In this document: piece by piece, positions 11,928-28,249 of the stretch
Position numbering within the stretch: position 1 is the stretch's first letter
How the letters are laid out: every line of letters starts with the position of its first letter
Source: Amoebidium appalachense
Lineage: Eukaryota > Ichthyosporea
DNA length: 64,000 nucleotides
NCBI GenBank assembly: GCA_963693365.1
Contig: CAVNZM010000007.1
Span: forward strand, 4,092,001-4,156,000
Direction of reading: 5' to 3'
The notes under the pieces: model-generated
Database searches by the model: none
What the model saw: the letters and a program-made list of their open reading frames with translations, nothing else
What the model was told of the DNA's origin: nothing
Program-made: the position numbers and the translations under genes

Positions 11928-11966
<39 letters not shown>

Positions 11967-12007
11967 GTGTGTGTGTGTGTTCGCATAGGCTTTCGTGTGC
12001 ATGCCCG

Positions 12008-12046
<39 letters not shown>

Positions 12047-13763
12047 CGTGTGGCTGTGTCTGTGTGTGTAGCATAAAAATGGATAGCAAATGCCGGCTTC
12101 TTGTGTCTATCCTCCCACCTCCCCGCGGGGGGAGGGGGGGGGGGGGGGGGCTCTGAACTGTCATCCTCCTGGTTGTTTCACGGCTGAAGGAGACGGGGGG
12201 AGGGGGGAGGGGGGAGGGGGGAGGGGGGGGGAGCAGGACAAATCTTTGTGCATGTATGAGGAATCTCTGGGAAAGTACTTGCAAAATGCCGAGGGCACTG
12301 GGTTGTTACGGTGAAGCACATTGTGGATGGTGGAAGGATTATTGGGTTGAGCTTGGGTGCCCTCTTGGTGGTGGTGATGGTGGTGGTGGTGGGTGGGTGG
12401 GTGGGTGGGGGGGGGGGGGGGGGTCGATTAAAGGTGGGGGGGAAGGTATGGGAGGAGGAATTTGGGGGGGGGGGGAGGGGGGGGGGGGAGGGAGGAAGGC
12501 TTGGGAGGGAAGTGACACCCATGCCGTTCACATTAATTCATTTCGTTCAACAACGTGTGGTATGTTCATTGAAAGTGAAGTATGTTCCTTTTTTTCTTTT
12601 AATTCTAAACCTTTTCAATTGGTCTTATTCAGCACCGCTGCCTTTTGGTGGGTACCGGCGAGAGTGTAGTATCCTTCACCACATATGACTTTTCTTTCAC
12701 CAAGGGATCAACCCTTTAAATGTGCCGAATGCCAATGATGTGCATGAGCGGTGTGATCCCTTTGGGCCTGCTGTACTCATAAATTTGAATTTTCTTGAAA
12801 CCAGGTGTACGGATGGGGGGCTGGAAAGGAGTGTAGGGTGATGGTTCAGCAGCTGAACATGAATAAGGTGTGTACTTCAAAGAGCCCCCCCCCCCCCCCC
12901 CCCCCCCCCCCCGCCCCGCCGCCTGCCTCCTGCCCAAGACACTCACAGTCGCGCACACAGACAGTCACACACAAGAACAACGTGATAGGAGGAAGGAAAG
13001 AAAAGCACCAGAAACCAAAAGGAATTGAAAAGCATCGAAACCCCCCCCCCCCCCCCCCCCTCCTCCTCCTCCTTCTCCCAAACACCCACCCCGGCCCTTT
13101 TCCTTTCCTTCCCCTTACACGTGAGGACGAGAGTTGGCATAGTGCACACACGTAAACAGGACTGTACATCTTATTCTCGTGCACCTATTTTTGCACCATC
13201 AAATAACTATTTAAACACACAGGGTCAAGCCCAGATGCACAAGGAAGCACACCTATTGGATAGGTATCATGCTGGACATGACGAGCATGGTGACAGCCGT
13301 GGGGAGGAGGACACGGAGGAGGGCTACGGATGGCCGGGCAGGTGTGCATGCTTTTCTTGGCCGGGCTGTCTGTCTGTGTGGGATGATCTATCACGTCACT
13401 TTCCGTTTTTTCCCCCGTTTTTATTTCACACACACGGCACACACACTCGTCAGAATTACCTTTCTCTCCCTCCCCACTCCCCCCTTTCCCCCCCCCCCCC
13501 CCCCCCCCCCCTTGCTCTCTTTCATTCCCTCTTCCGTCCAGTTTACGGTGTACGTGGGGCTCAGAGGCTCATGTAATGTGAGTGATATCTTGACCGTTTG
13601 ACCTCCCATTCAACCGGTTGCAACTCTTCACATAGGCAAACATCCGTTCTTCCGGACTTTCCCCCCCCCCCTTCCTCCCCCCTCCCCCCTCCCCCCTCTC
13701 CCCCTTTCCTTCCCCCCCCCCCCGACCCCCTCTCCCCTATGGCCCCCTCCTCCCATCACCCTT

Positions 13764-13803
<40 letters not shown>

Positions 13804-14343
13804 TGGCGTACCAAACCAATGACACCGGGCTGGTGTAAAGAATTCCTCTTTGCAAACGCTGGGAACCCATCAACCTCTCACCACGGTGTTCCTTGCCTCT
13901 TTGCATGTCTATATTTGGTATATCTAGCAGATATCTATACTCGAATCATCTGTGTCTATGTTCCGAAACGCTAGGATGCTTCATATTTGGACTATTTCAG
14001 CATATCTCCAAAGCTGAACATTCAAGCACGAGTCTATATGTCGGTATATGCGCAATGCTCTAAGTACTAATGTGCTGGGTCCCGTCTCCCTTTTCCTCCC
14101 AGAGATGTAGGGCAGATCAACAACCGCGCAGACAAATCTCGCTTGTGGACCGACTATGCTGATGCCAGCGAGGTAACCCCCCTCCCCCCCCCCCGAAAAA
14201 AAAAGAAAAAGAAAGAAAAAGAAAGTTAGAAAGAAAGAAAAAAGAAAGAAAGGAAATGAAAAGAGTGAGGTTGGGGTGGGGTTGGGGGGAAGGGGGGAGG
14301 GGGGGGGAGGGGGAATAACAGACCGTGCACACGGACACACACA

Positions 14344-14379
<36 letters not shown>

Positions 14380-14674
14380 ACACACACACACCTGGAAAAA
14401 AAACCGGGGAAGAAAGGAAGAGGTGGGATGGGGGGGGGGGGGGGGGGGGGGGGGGGGATAAAGACAGTGTGTAAGGATGTAAGTTTGAATATGTGCATGT
14501 GCATGGCATTCTGCTCCACCACGTGCAGTAATTTAACATTATTTTTTATTTTTTCCGCAGGGGTCTGATGTTGACGATAACGACGCATTGGCCCAGTGCA
14601 TGCGGAGGCAGCAGGAGGTGGCAAGGGAAGATGCTGGAAGGAGAAAGAGGCCCAGGACAGGCAGGGGTGGAGAG

Positions 14675-14767
<93 letters not shown>

Positions 14768-15385
14768 GTTGGGTTGGGTTGCTGATTACAAACCCTGTGT
14801 GTTGTGTGCTCGAAAGAACACACACACATGCACTTGCTAACACGTCAGTCCCGTGCACGCGTATACACACACCCGCTTGCCCGTGCCCACGCATCCACAC
14901 ATACACACGCCGCGCGGCGCGCGCACACACACACACGCGCCCACGCACACGCACACACACACACACACCTCTGGGCGCGTGACACCACACCACGTACTTT
15001 GCGTATACTTATACACGGGGTAGAGACACTCGTCTCTTCGATTAGCTGCTTTCATATACATATGTTCATACTTCTCAATTATGTATACCTTCCATTTCCC
15101 TTCTTTTGTGGTCCCTTCTTTTGTGGGGGGGTGTCTGTTATTGGCTGGGTGCATGTGTGTGTGTGTGTTTGGGTGGAGGCGGAGAGGAGCAGTATGTGAG
15201 GGAGGATGGTTGGTCATAAGAGAAGGGAGAGAGATCATGTGATGTGAAAAACAGCATTGTTTGTGAGCCCTGCCTACCCCCCCCCCCCCCCCTCCACCCT
15301 CCCCCCGCTCTCCAACCACCACCACGTCACCACCGTCACTACACACACCATGAAACAGAATCAGATCTGGGGATGACTTCTCCTT

Positions 15386-15422
<37 letters not shown>

Positions 15423-16355
15423 CCCCACCCCCTCCCGTCCACTTCTTAAAAAAAAAAAAAAAAAGAAAAGAAAAAAAAAAAAAAGATGGACAAGCTTCTA
15501 TCCGCAGGTCTCTTTTCTGACTGTTTTGCCTCGCAGGAAAACCACCCTCGATCGGCCAAAAGCAACCCCAGAAGCCAACATGGAATGCCAACCGGCTATC
15601 AATCGATAGTGGCCCAAAACACCCAACCACAGACTGGATATCATGGTGCGGGCGAAAAGCCAAACAACAGAGCAGTCCAAAATACGACTTCATATACCGG
15701 TAAAAATGCATCTTCGGCAGGGCAATTTAAACAGAATCGGCTGCTTAACCAACCGACGCTTGCAAATCCTGTTCTTGAATCGAGTAAAGGTGGAGGTATG
15801 GGAACTGAAGCGCAGAACGAAAAACTGGGACTTGCGCAAAAACACACCCCTATGCCCAAATATGGTTATTCGAGCTCGCAGGCATACAGGGCACCCCTTC
15901 ATCCATCGAGCGGAAACCTAAACCCCCCGAATTTCGGAATCTCTGTAACCGAAAAACCGAAGGTGCCGCAAAACAACAACACGCAGAGTGTGGCAGAAAC
16001 GTGTGCAGACGATTTCTTCGATCTTGGCGATGGCGATTGGGATGTTTTGAATGACGTTGATGACCACGGCGAATTTGCAAAAGACCCCACCAACGTGTTA
16101 ACTCCGACCGGAACAAGTATTGGGGTTTCTACCGGTGCTAGTAATGGGCCTGTCGCTAATGTAGTTTGTGGTAAGAACGAACAGTCACACTTCAACGATA
16201 ATAAGATTGCTGGTGGGCTGGTGGGTCATATGGAGGTGAAGAATAAGGGGGTGGGGGTGGGGGCGGGGGCGGGGGCAGTTGGTCTGACAAAAACATCTCT
16301 GTGGGCAGAGTATGCGGATGAGGGTAGTAGCGAGGATTCGGAGAGTGGGTTTTGA
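10898..16355 (+). CDS. MRNIP: MRN complex-interacting protein (MRNIP) homolog
   Basis: Seven exons: 10898-10957, 11647-11706, 12805-12867, 13223-13341, 14103-14172, 14561-14666 and 15508-16355, about 441 residues. The N-terminus matches the MRNIP zinc-binding region. C10-x2-C13 lies in the first exon, then VHQAKKSPRWQCKLCGQKQS with C29-x2-C32, then VYGWGAGKEC and VQQLNMNKGQ. Animal MRNIP binds MRE11-RAD50-NBS1 and aids DNA double-strand-break signalling in the nucleus. The short motif SRLWTDYAD (exon 5) recurs as TSLWAEYADEG just before the stop; animal MRNIP has similar W/Y motifs. The middle is Asn/Gln-rich and disordered, with an acidic patch DDFFDLGDGDWDVLNDVDD. Exons 1-5 join in phase and are secure. 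The junction of exons 6 and 7 is less sure: the alternative is donor 14617 with acceptor 15537. Intron 1 appears to begin with GC, not GT. Confidence 0.85.
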
Positions 16356-17125
16356 TTTAATTTCCATTTAAAATTTACACTTCACTAAGATTTATTTGTT
16401 ACTTCTTCATATATAATACTTTTAGTACTGGGCGGTGTGTTATAATTGTTCTCTATACCAGACTGCCAGTTCTAACACATGTGTACATACCGCTAGGCAC
16501 GTACGTTCCAAGGCCTCCTGAGTGAAAGACCTATAGACAACATTCGTCTCTTTTGTATGTAAGATTGGAGGGGGAGTGCGAGAGTGTGCGGATTCGCGCG
16601 TGCCTAAAATCTTAGCTGCCGGCACCTAATCTTCGGTCTGTCCACGTACATACTGTATTGACATTTAGACCCGCTGAAAAACAGAGAGTGATTTAGGTAC
16701 ACGAGTTTGCCAAATGAATGAAAGGTAGTTCGGATACTTCTAAGAAAATGTCCTACAGGACACATATTAAGATTCCGTATGGAATTCGATGTTGTAATAT
16801 ATGCACATTACTGATCATTATCATGATGATCCTGCCGCTGCATATTCACTACTAGAAGCGTTTACCAATCGTTAGGGGGCCCAGTGCGGAAGGGATACAT
16901 CACCGGCTAGCTCTTGAAGGGCTAATAAATCGAATCAAAACACAGGAAAGCAAAATATGGAATGTATGTTTGTGCACCCCCTTGACCCCGGTTGTTCAGA
17001 TGGACCCCGGCCCGCGGCCGGGCTTGACCCCTGTTTATTTCAAACACCATATAAATTAAACGCTGGCGGAAGCCGCCTTGCGTGGGTTTGAACCGGCCAA
17101 AAAAGAGAACTTGAAAGAAAAGAGA

Positions 17126-17335
17126 GTTTTCAGAGTCTAGGATTTTGACACCAGCTGGCAGACCCCAACTTCTTTTCTACCATCCGTACTGTTACCTTCC
17201 ACGCACCGGCGCAGCAGGCGCCCAGACCAACCCGAGAGAGTTTCTAGAGTCTAGATTCAGACACCAGCTGTCAGACCCTTAGTTTGCAGCTTCTTTTCCC
17301 TGAACGCAGCTTCAGTGGGCGCCGTACAGACCTAC
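17126..17335. repeat. Degenerate tandem direct duplication, about 105-bp unit
   Basis: The block containing GAGAGTTTTCAGAGTCTAG, then GACACCAGCTGGCAGACC and CTTCTTTTC, recurs as GAGAGTTTCTAGAGTCTAG, then GACACCAGCTGTCAGACCC and CTTCTTTTC. The copies differ by substitutions and small indels. The second copy runs straight into the (TC)n tract. Confidence 0.7.
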
Positions 17336-17344
17336 TTGTAAATG

Positions 17345-17346
<2 letters not shown>

Positions 17347-17410
<64 letters not shown>
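17347..17410. repeat. (TC)n microsatellite followed by poly-C
   Basis: About 32 uninterrupted TC units are read directly from the sequence. They pass into C runs with further TC stretches to about 17465. Confidence 0.95.
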
Positions 17411-17412
<2 letters not shown>

Positions 17413-18435
17413 CCCCTCTCCCCCCCCCCCCCCCCCCCTCTCTCTCTTTTTCTCTCTCTCTCTTCGAGTCCCTTTCTCCCTACTATTCCCTCTATTCCCC
17501 CCCCCCCCCCCCCCCCCCCCTCCCTCCCCCCCTTCCCCCGCCCATGCATCTGTAGACGCCCTCCCGCTACTAAGATATAGTATACCATGAAAGAGTCTTT
17601 GGCGACAACTCAGTTACTGTGATCTATATATATGCGGCGTACATCCTCCCCTCGGCCCCCCCCCTTTTCCTCCCCATTCCCCGGCCCCCCTTTTGGATTT
17701 ACCCCCCAGAGTTCCCTCCCGGAAGGGAGTTTCCGCTGTCTGTTCTACGCCCTTTGGGCTATTACATAAGTGAAGTATGCATGTTTCTACCTCGCTCTAT
17801 ATTTCATCACACTGTCACTGATTGGGATGGGGGGAGGGGGGAGGAGGGGGACGGGGAACAACCATATCAGCAGAACCAATTTGCATTTTGCGGTACTACT
17901 CTAGATCTGGCCGCAGCAGGTTCATTCTGTCCGAATGTTTGGGCCTTTTCAATAAAGATTGTTCGTTCTTTCTTTTTTTTCTTTTTTTTGGAGGGGGTAC
18001 GTGGGGGGGGGGGGGGGGGGAGAGGGGAAGGGGGAAGAAGGCGGGGTTGGGGGGGGGGGGAGGGGGGGGCATGGCCCTGTGACGTCTGGGTGAGCAACCT
18101 TTGACAAAATGCTCCTGTCGACGCCATGACCATGATACCTTCTTTGCATCCTGATCAGGTGGGCCTCTCCATAAACGAACAGGTGAGTTGCTTGTTAACG
18201 TTTTCCCATTTACGACACAAAATCACCGATAGATAGTATCCCGCGTGTGTGTCATACTTCAGAGAACGAGACCGGGGATCTAAATGCGGGTGCATGACAT
18301 GTGCTTGATTCTCAGGTAAGCACTGTTTGGCGTGTGTGAGTGTGCACGTGCCGTGTGTTTGTGTGTTTGAGTGCTTGAGTCATGGTGTGTGTGTGTGTGT
18401 GTGCATGCACGGTGTGTGTGTGTGTGTGCATGCAC

Positions 18436-18484
<49 letters not shown>

Positions 18485-18523
18485 AGTGTGTATGTGTGTG
18501 TGTGTGTGTGTGTGTGCATGCAC

Positions 18524-18568
<45 letters not shown>

Positions 18569-18571
18569 AGT

Positions 18572-18610
<39 letters not shown>

Positions 18611-19935
18611 TATGTCAATGTCACGGTGTGTTTGTGCGTGCGTGCATGTGTGTGCGCGCGCGTGTGTGTGTGTGTGTACAGTGTGCATGTGCGTGTGTGT
18701 GTACATGTGTGTGTGAGCGTGCGTGCGTGCGTGCGTTTGTGTGTACTTGGACTCTGCACCTGTGCATGTGCCTGACAGTGTGCGTGATTGTGGGTGTGTG
18801 CGTGCGTGCGCACACACACACACACGCACGCACACTCCCACGCACGCACGTACACACACACACACATGTACACACGTGTGTGTGTGTGTGTGTGGTTGTG
18901 GGTGTACACATGTGTGTGTGTGTGTGTGCACACCAGTGTGTGTATGTCTGTGCATGTGTGTGCGTGTGAGCGTGTACGTGTGTGTGTGCCACGGACCGGA
19001 GGTGTGTGCGTGTGCGTGTGCGTGCGTGTGTGTGCGGGCGTCTGTGCCTGTGCATGCGCGTGCGTGTAACGGGCGCTCATGTCAATGCATGATCAACATT
19101 TACCGGCGTGCGTTTCGGCACCTGTTGGTTTTCAGGAGCCAACAAGGAGCCAACTACATTCGAACTTGGCTCATCAATGTCACCGTCAATCTCTGCAGCT
19201 GCATGTTCGATTCTATTGCATGTGCATTTCACGCGCGCACATGTATGTATTTATAGCCACGCACATATAATGGATACCCCAATTGCTGCTAAGATTGCCC
19301 GGCTATTCAACAGCAGTTTATTTCTTCCAATAAATGTGATTGGCAGAAATTTGGTTGTGGAGTTATTGTAAACGTGCACGTTTTGGGTGGATTTTGAACT
19401 TGCTAAAAACAGTTACAAAAGTAGAGCAAAGAAGAGCTATCAGCTATCCTTTTCCGAAGATCTAGAAAACCCCGTCGGTCCGGGCAAGTGATTGGATCAA
19501 TGTTCCCGCCTCTTCGGGGCACCAATCAGATCGTCTTGAATCCAGATTACGATCTACAGGTATGCTAGAAAGGCCAATCAGATGTGAAACGATCATGTGC
19601 TTTAAGAAAATGTTTACGCAAAAGATCTATATGAGAACTGAAAAACAAAATCGTGGACATGATTGGCTCGAGTGTCATCTACCATGTAGTGAATACTAGT
19701 GATCAATCAACATAATATCCTTCACTAATTACTCAGTAGACTCAACCAAATAAAGACAAAAAGAAGACGAAAAAATAGTTTAATTATAGGTTTTTTATAT
19801 CGCTCTATGATTATTCTCAGGGCTTCTTATGACTCAGTGATCGTGGCTAACAGTCCCAGCATCCCAGGTGCCGAGTGGGACCAATAGATCAAAACGACAG
19901 GCTATTTTGATTGGCTGTGACATTTTGTCTTGGGG

Positions 19936-19942
19936 TATAAAT
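19936..19942 (+). promoter_or_regulatory. TATA box of the beta-helix surface protein gene
   Basis: TATAAAT lies 295 bp upstream of the ATG at 20237, with an inverted CCAAT (ATTGG) about 30 bp further upstream. The sequence between TATA and ATG lacks microsatellites, consistent with a real 5' UTR of about 260 nt. The placement is inferred, with no transcript data. Confidence 0.5.
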
Positions 19943-20236
19943 TAACGGGGATCACCGCTCAACCACATCATTCCATTCTAGCCTAAGCGAAAGCAGTACA
20001 TACGGCAGAGCACCAAGCCTTCATCGAGATTGGTTACATAATAAACCACTTTTGCTTTCACATACTTCGTCACATATGCGCACATGCTGTAGGTTAGATG
20101 AGTAGCAATACTCAACATTAGAGGCCTATAGCTAGCGCTTCACACTTCGAGTGAAGCGAACTTGATACATAGCACGCTTCCATTAAAGTTTTCAAGCAGA
20201 AAGCAGACACAAAATTTCGTCGTGTAAAAAGCCAGC

Positions 20237-22724
20237 ATGGCTGACGTCGAGTCCAACTACTACGGCAAGCAGGGAGGCCACTCCCGGCGCTGTAAAATTC
20301 TAAGCGCCGTCGGTCTGGTTGTGGGCCTGGCTGCCATTGGTGGCATCGTTGCTGTGAGTACCTCTTGCGCTCTCTCAGACTGCGCGGCTCACTTCAAAAT
20401 AACATTACCCCCAAGTGCCCTCTGAAATAGATGCATGCCTTTCGTTTTATATGCAGTATATTCACTTTTTCCTCTCCCTCTTGTCCTTTGATGTAATTGG
20501 CTACACTTTCCCCCCTTTCTGCTTCCGACACTGTGAGTATTTATACGTGTGTGCTATCATCTATTTCCACAAGATAACAATGGTATTCAATATCTAATAT
20601 GTTCCCCTTTTCCCGCAGGCTGTTGTTCTTGCAGTTGAGAGGAACTCCGACAACGAAGCCATCACATCATCCACCACTATTGCACCCATTCCTACCACGG
20701 ATTACACACCAACCACCACCATGTTCACCACCGAGTTTACTAAAACAACCACAACGAAAACTGTTACAACAACATTATCTACGGGATACACAACTACGGA
20801 CACCACAACCGAATCCGATGAACCCACAAGCACAACCACAGGTGAAATACCAACCCCCATAACCACTAGCGATGAGACGACGTCTACCCTAATAACCACC
20901 ACCACTACCACTGAGATCACTGATGTTCCGGATCCCATTATAACCACAACCGAAACAACTGAAACACAAAATCCAACCACAACAACTAGCGAAGACACAA
21001 CAACCATTATCACCACCACCACCACCACCACCACCACCACCACCACCACCACTACCACAAACACGGATTCCGAAACGCAAACCACAGAAACAAGCACGAG
21101 TAGTGATGAACCATCAACCACAACCACGACTACGACGGTAGAAACAACGTCTGATATCGTTAGCTCATACACAACCACGACCACCACAGAATCAACCACC
21201 ACGGACGAAACCACCACAACAACAACAACCACCGAACCTTCTACCACTATAACATCAATCGATACCGCGACATCATCTGAAACCCAGGCAGACTCTACCA
21301 CCACCACAACAGATTCCACCACCACCACCGAGACGATTTTACCAACCACCAGCACAACCACCACCACCGCCACTACCACCACTACCCCTACCGCCACCAC
21401 CACCACCACCACCACCACCACCCAAGAACCCACATGCGCCCCTCTTCCAGACTGCACGCAACAATCATGTGTCAACTCTGTTGCATTCTGCACCGAGTGT
21501 GCACAAGGGTTCACTCTCCAAAACGGTAACTGTGTGCCCACTTCCACCGACTGCCCAGTAGCAGCCGTCGATTCAACATGCTACCCAGATATTTCTACCG
21601 CTATCAGCAACGCTAAATCTGGCGCCGTTGTAACAATCTTTGAAGACGGTGTTGTAATTCCCTCCGAAATTCCCTTCACCAGCAGTATCACCATCCAGGG
21701 CAACCCCAAATCGGCCAACCGCGTGCGTATGCTCTGCAACATGGACTCAAAGTGGGGCGCTATGTTCCGCGCCAACGGCGACGGGCAGACCGTTGAGATG
21801 AAGCACCTCGCCTTCGAGCGCGCATCCGGTTCCGGCCTGTGCACAGTTTTCCGCACGCCCGATTTAGGCGACGGCGAGCAGCCCAGTGAAGCAAAAACCA
21901 CCGTTAACCTTAAGGTGGATGACTGCTCCTTTAGCGGTTTTGAAACCAGCGCCCGCGGAGGCTCCGCGATTTTCATTGGCAAGACGGAGGGGTTAACAAT
22001 CCAGAACTCCGTGTTCCACAACAACAAGGTGAACAACTACGTGACGGGTAACGAGCAGGTGCTCATGTGGATGGGCGGTGGCGCCGTGTGGGTTAAAGAT
22101 GCATTCGGCACCTTTGTTGTTAAAGACACCGTTTTCAGCGACAACACCTTCCTCTACCCGCACAGTCTCGGTGCGGGCCTGATGGTTGCAAAACTTTTCA
22201 AGGGTGGAAAAATGGATGTCACCGGTTGCACTTTCACAAACAACATGGCCTCTGCCGGCGGCGGTTTGTACGTTGGTGATATTGACTACGGCACAAAGCT
22301 CACTCTGGACTCTACCTTTGATAGCAACGAGGCACACGAGTTTGGTTGGAAGTCCCGCGGTGGCGCCGTGTGGCTAGAACAGATCCACGGCAACGCCGAT
22401 ATTTCCGGGTCTTTCCGCAACAACAAGGCGCTGAGCGGCCGCGGCGGCGCTATTGCGAATAATATGGTTGTTGGTAAGGTGAACCTTAACGCAGAGTTTA
22501 AAAACAATGTGGCGGGAGCAACGGGTGCGATTTGGGATTCTTGGTCGTCTAAGGTGCCTGTTATGGGCAATGGACAGGTGTCCCTGCTTGGGTCTAGCGT
22601 GGTTGAGGGAAACAGTGCTAGCGGCGACACGCTGATGTACTTTAACGGCGGTGGGGTGACGTGGTCTGCTAAGAGCTTTAACGGCAAGACCATTACGTTC
22701 ACCGCCAACGGGTTGAGCCAGTAG
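20237..22724 (+). CDS. Type II membrane protein: poly-Thr mucin-like stalk and Pmp-like beta-helix head
   Basis: Two exons, 20237-20353 and 20619-22724, join in phase 0 (GTGAGT donor, CCCGCAG acceptor) to give 740 residues ending in TAG. Residues 1-20 form a short cytoplasmic tail rich in Tyr/Lys/Arg. Residues about 21-46 are one hydrophobic anchor that the intron interrupts. Residues about 55-310 are an extremely Thr-rich stalk of ACC/ACA codons, presumably O-glycosylated. Next is a Cys-rich module of about 40 residues (CAPLPDC, SFCxxC-like CTEC, CVP, DCP). Residues about 350-740 form a right-handed parallel beta-helix with repeated GGA[VI] and FxxN pairs: VFHNNKV, VFSDNTF, TFTNNMASAGGGLYV, SRGGAVW, SFRNNKALSGRGGAI. 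This GGAI/FxxN pattern is that of chlamydial Pmp repeats and of many protist surface proteins. I infer a cell-surface adhesin or wall-binding protein, and no catalytic site is evident. Confidence 0.85.
21016..21058 (+). repeat. In-frame (ACC)n trinucleotide tract in the Thr stalk
   Basis: Fourteen consecutive Thr codons, nearly all ACC, lie inside the stalk-coding exon. Slippage here changes stalk length by whole codons. A second ACC-rich block lies at about 21355-21420. Confidence 0.8.
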
Positions 22725-25474
<2,750 letters not shown>

Positions 25475-25585
25475 GTGGATGGGATGATCACGTGCAGCAC
25501 GGACGAGATCTGTGCCGCAATCAGAGACTGCTTTAACGGTTAGCCCCCCTCCATCCTCCCCCCCCCCCCCCCTCCCCTTCCCCTC

Positions 25586-25616
<31 letters not shown>

Positions 25617-26886
25617 AAAAAAAAAAAAGACACTCACACAAACACATGCACATGCACATAATAGTGGACCCTCCTCACTTGCTTTAATTTTTTGGCAGAA
25701 GTCTGAGTTCTTCTTGGGGGCCAGCAGATCAAATCCTCTAGTAGGCCCATTAGTTGTTTAATTTAAAATTTAACGGACTAATGGCCAACAGACACTCGCA
25801 CGGTGATGGAGCCTGCCGGTGTGTTGGGCCTTGCCGGACTCAAAAAGTACATCCAGGCCACAGGCATAACCGGCCACAACTTTATGTGCGTACTCCCCCT
25901 CCCCCCCCCCCCCCCCCCCCCCCCCATCCCTCCCTCCCTCCTAAACCAACCCTTTCTCACCGCCACCGTCATCCTGTTCGTGCTGGAACGTCAGTAGCCC
26001 CCACCCCCCCCACCCCACTCCGCCCACCCCTGCCCCTTCCCTCCCTCTTTCCCCCCCCATCCCGCCCATCTCCCAACCCCGAGTCCCCCTGCTGTCGTTC
26101 ATTCGTCCTCACGTCTGCCTTAGTGCCCCCCGCCCTCCCTCCCTCCCTCCCTCCCCTCCCCCCACCTCCGCCACCCCCACCCACCCACCCACCCAGCCAC
26201 CACCACTACCGGCACCACCACCGTCATCACCCCCCTTCCCCTCCTCCCCACCCCCCCTCCCCCCCCCCTCCCCGGACATATCCTTGATGCAGGCACAGCC
26301 CCAACCCTCTAAACTGTATGCAGAGCAGCATGTACCCTTTCTTGGATCCTGTATGTTCACTATGTTTTTTTGTCATATGATTTCATTATTCTGGTATGGT
26401 ACGGTATTACTCACTGGTTTGCACTAGTATTCTTTCAGACTCTTGGCAACCATAGATTACACCCCACTCCCCAGACAAAGCAGCATCATTAGATTGTTTG
26501 CACACATCTTGTCCCAAATTGGGTTTCGATATTCAACACCCCCACCTCCCATGCAGAGTCACCCCAAATCCCCCTGCCATATGATCTTAAATTTAAACCC
26601 GCCATTCCATTGGTGCACAGGTTTAAGGCGCTGCAGTCTGTCATCTCCCCCCGCACCATCACCGAATTCAGCTACCGCTACAATGACCCCCATATGGCAT
26701 CTATTATGACGTCATTCCTCGTCTCCTCTCAGGAAGGTACGCCTGCAAAATAACCATTTTCCATGGAACCTTCCCCCCCCCCTGCCCCCCCTCCCCCGGT
26801 TCCCATTTTTTCTCTTGGTTTAACTTAGTTTCATTTTTCCTCATTTTTTATTTTTTTCCTTCGTCCAGCACCACCTGCTGCCCCCC

Positions 26887-26934
<48 letters not shown>

Positions 26935-27075
26935 TGGCCGCCGCCCCTCTCAATGGCATTTCCACTCTCCTTCCCCTTCCCCTCGCACGCAAGGAGACCA
27001 ATTGCGAGTCTTTCTTTATCTCGTCCTCGTCTCGCTGTTTCGTCCAATGCCTTAATTAAAGCTTCATGCCCACAC

Positions 27076-27217
<142 letters not shown>

Positions 27218-27544
27218 TGCCCAGGAGGTACTTAGAGACCTTTCCTCTGCCGGCTTTGAGGCTCGAGATGTGACGGGCAATTAATTGGCCAAGCTGCATG
27301 CACGCTATCTGGCTGGGGAAAGATCGTCTGTAAGCTCCCCCCCCCCCTCCCCCCCCCCCCCTCCCCCCCCTCTCCCCCCCCTCCCCCTTCCTCCATTTTG
27401 TTCAAGCATTTCCAGACTGTACTTTCGTTTCCGTTTTGTGATCTTTGTGGGCTTCTTAAAATGTACCTTTGCTTCCTTTACTGTTCCCGTCTAAGGCATG
27501 CCTTTCCCTATCTATCAATCACCCCTCCTCCCCTCCCCCCGCCC

Positions 27545-27580
<36 letters not shown>

Positions 27581-28249
27581 ACTTGCCCCCCCCTCTCCCC
27601 CCCCCCCCCCCCCCCCCCCCAACCCACCCCCATCACACACACACAGTTTTTATCCTTCCTCTGCATCCATCCCCAATATCCAATGATTCTTTCCTTAAGG
27701 GCCGGCCTCCTTTCCCAACTGCCTCGTGCACACATAGCAACCCATGCATTACTTCGATTTACCTACCCACACTAGTCACTACACACTCCCCCCCTTCTCC
27801 CTCCCTCCCCTGAGTTTGGGCTGCAATCTGCATGGTGCTGTAAGCCATAAATGTGTGATTAGTAAATCTGTATCCCATTCTTACCCCCCTCCCCTCCCCT
27901 CCCCTCCCCCCCTCCCCCCCCCCCCCCCCCTCTCCCCCCCCAACAACCACACACGCACACACACAATACATACCGGCTCCCCCCCCCCCCCCCCCCCCCC
28001 CCCTCCCTCAGGCTGAGCATGAGGTTCTGTACCGATTTGAGTTTCCCGAGGCACCCGGTGCCATTGGCAGATTTCTCGACTACATAAGTGGCAACTGGGA
28101 CCTGATTCTGGTAATTTTGATTGGAACCCCTACCTATCCCCCCACTCCCCCTCACCCCTCCCACACACAGACGCAAACATACACACACATACGTTTCCCT
28201 CACAATGCCAGTTCCCCGGCTGTGTTACCGACACAAACAGGCAGCTTTT

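Larger units (their letters stand above)
16356..20236. other. Gene-poor interval between MRNIP and the beta-helix gene
   Basis: This holds the MRNIP 3' UTR, a degenerate direct duplication (about 17126-17335), a (TC)n tract at 17347-17410, poly-C and poly-G blocks, and a long (GT)n/(GC)n-rich stretch (18315-19060). An ATG followed by an in-frame GTGAGT donor (18126-18182) could be a small exon but joins to nothing I recognise. From about 19380 the base composition becomes ordinary and leads into the promoter of the next gene. Confidence 0.55.

Noticed and set aside
17040-17100. tRNA-like GGTTTGAACC phrase
   Set aside because: No matching acceptor stem, D-arm or anticodon arm could be folded around it.
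18126-18182. Small exon candidate ending in CAG before GTGAGT
   Set aside because: Joining it to an acceptor near 19136 gives no recognisable protein and no phase test is possible. It was left out of the gene list.
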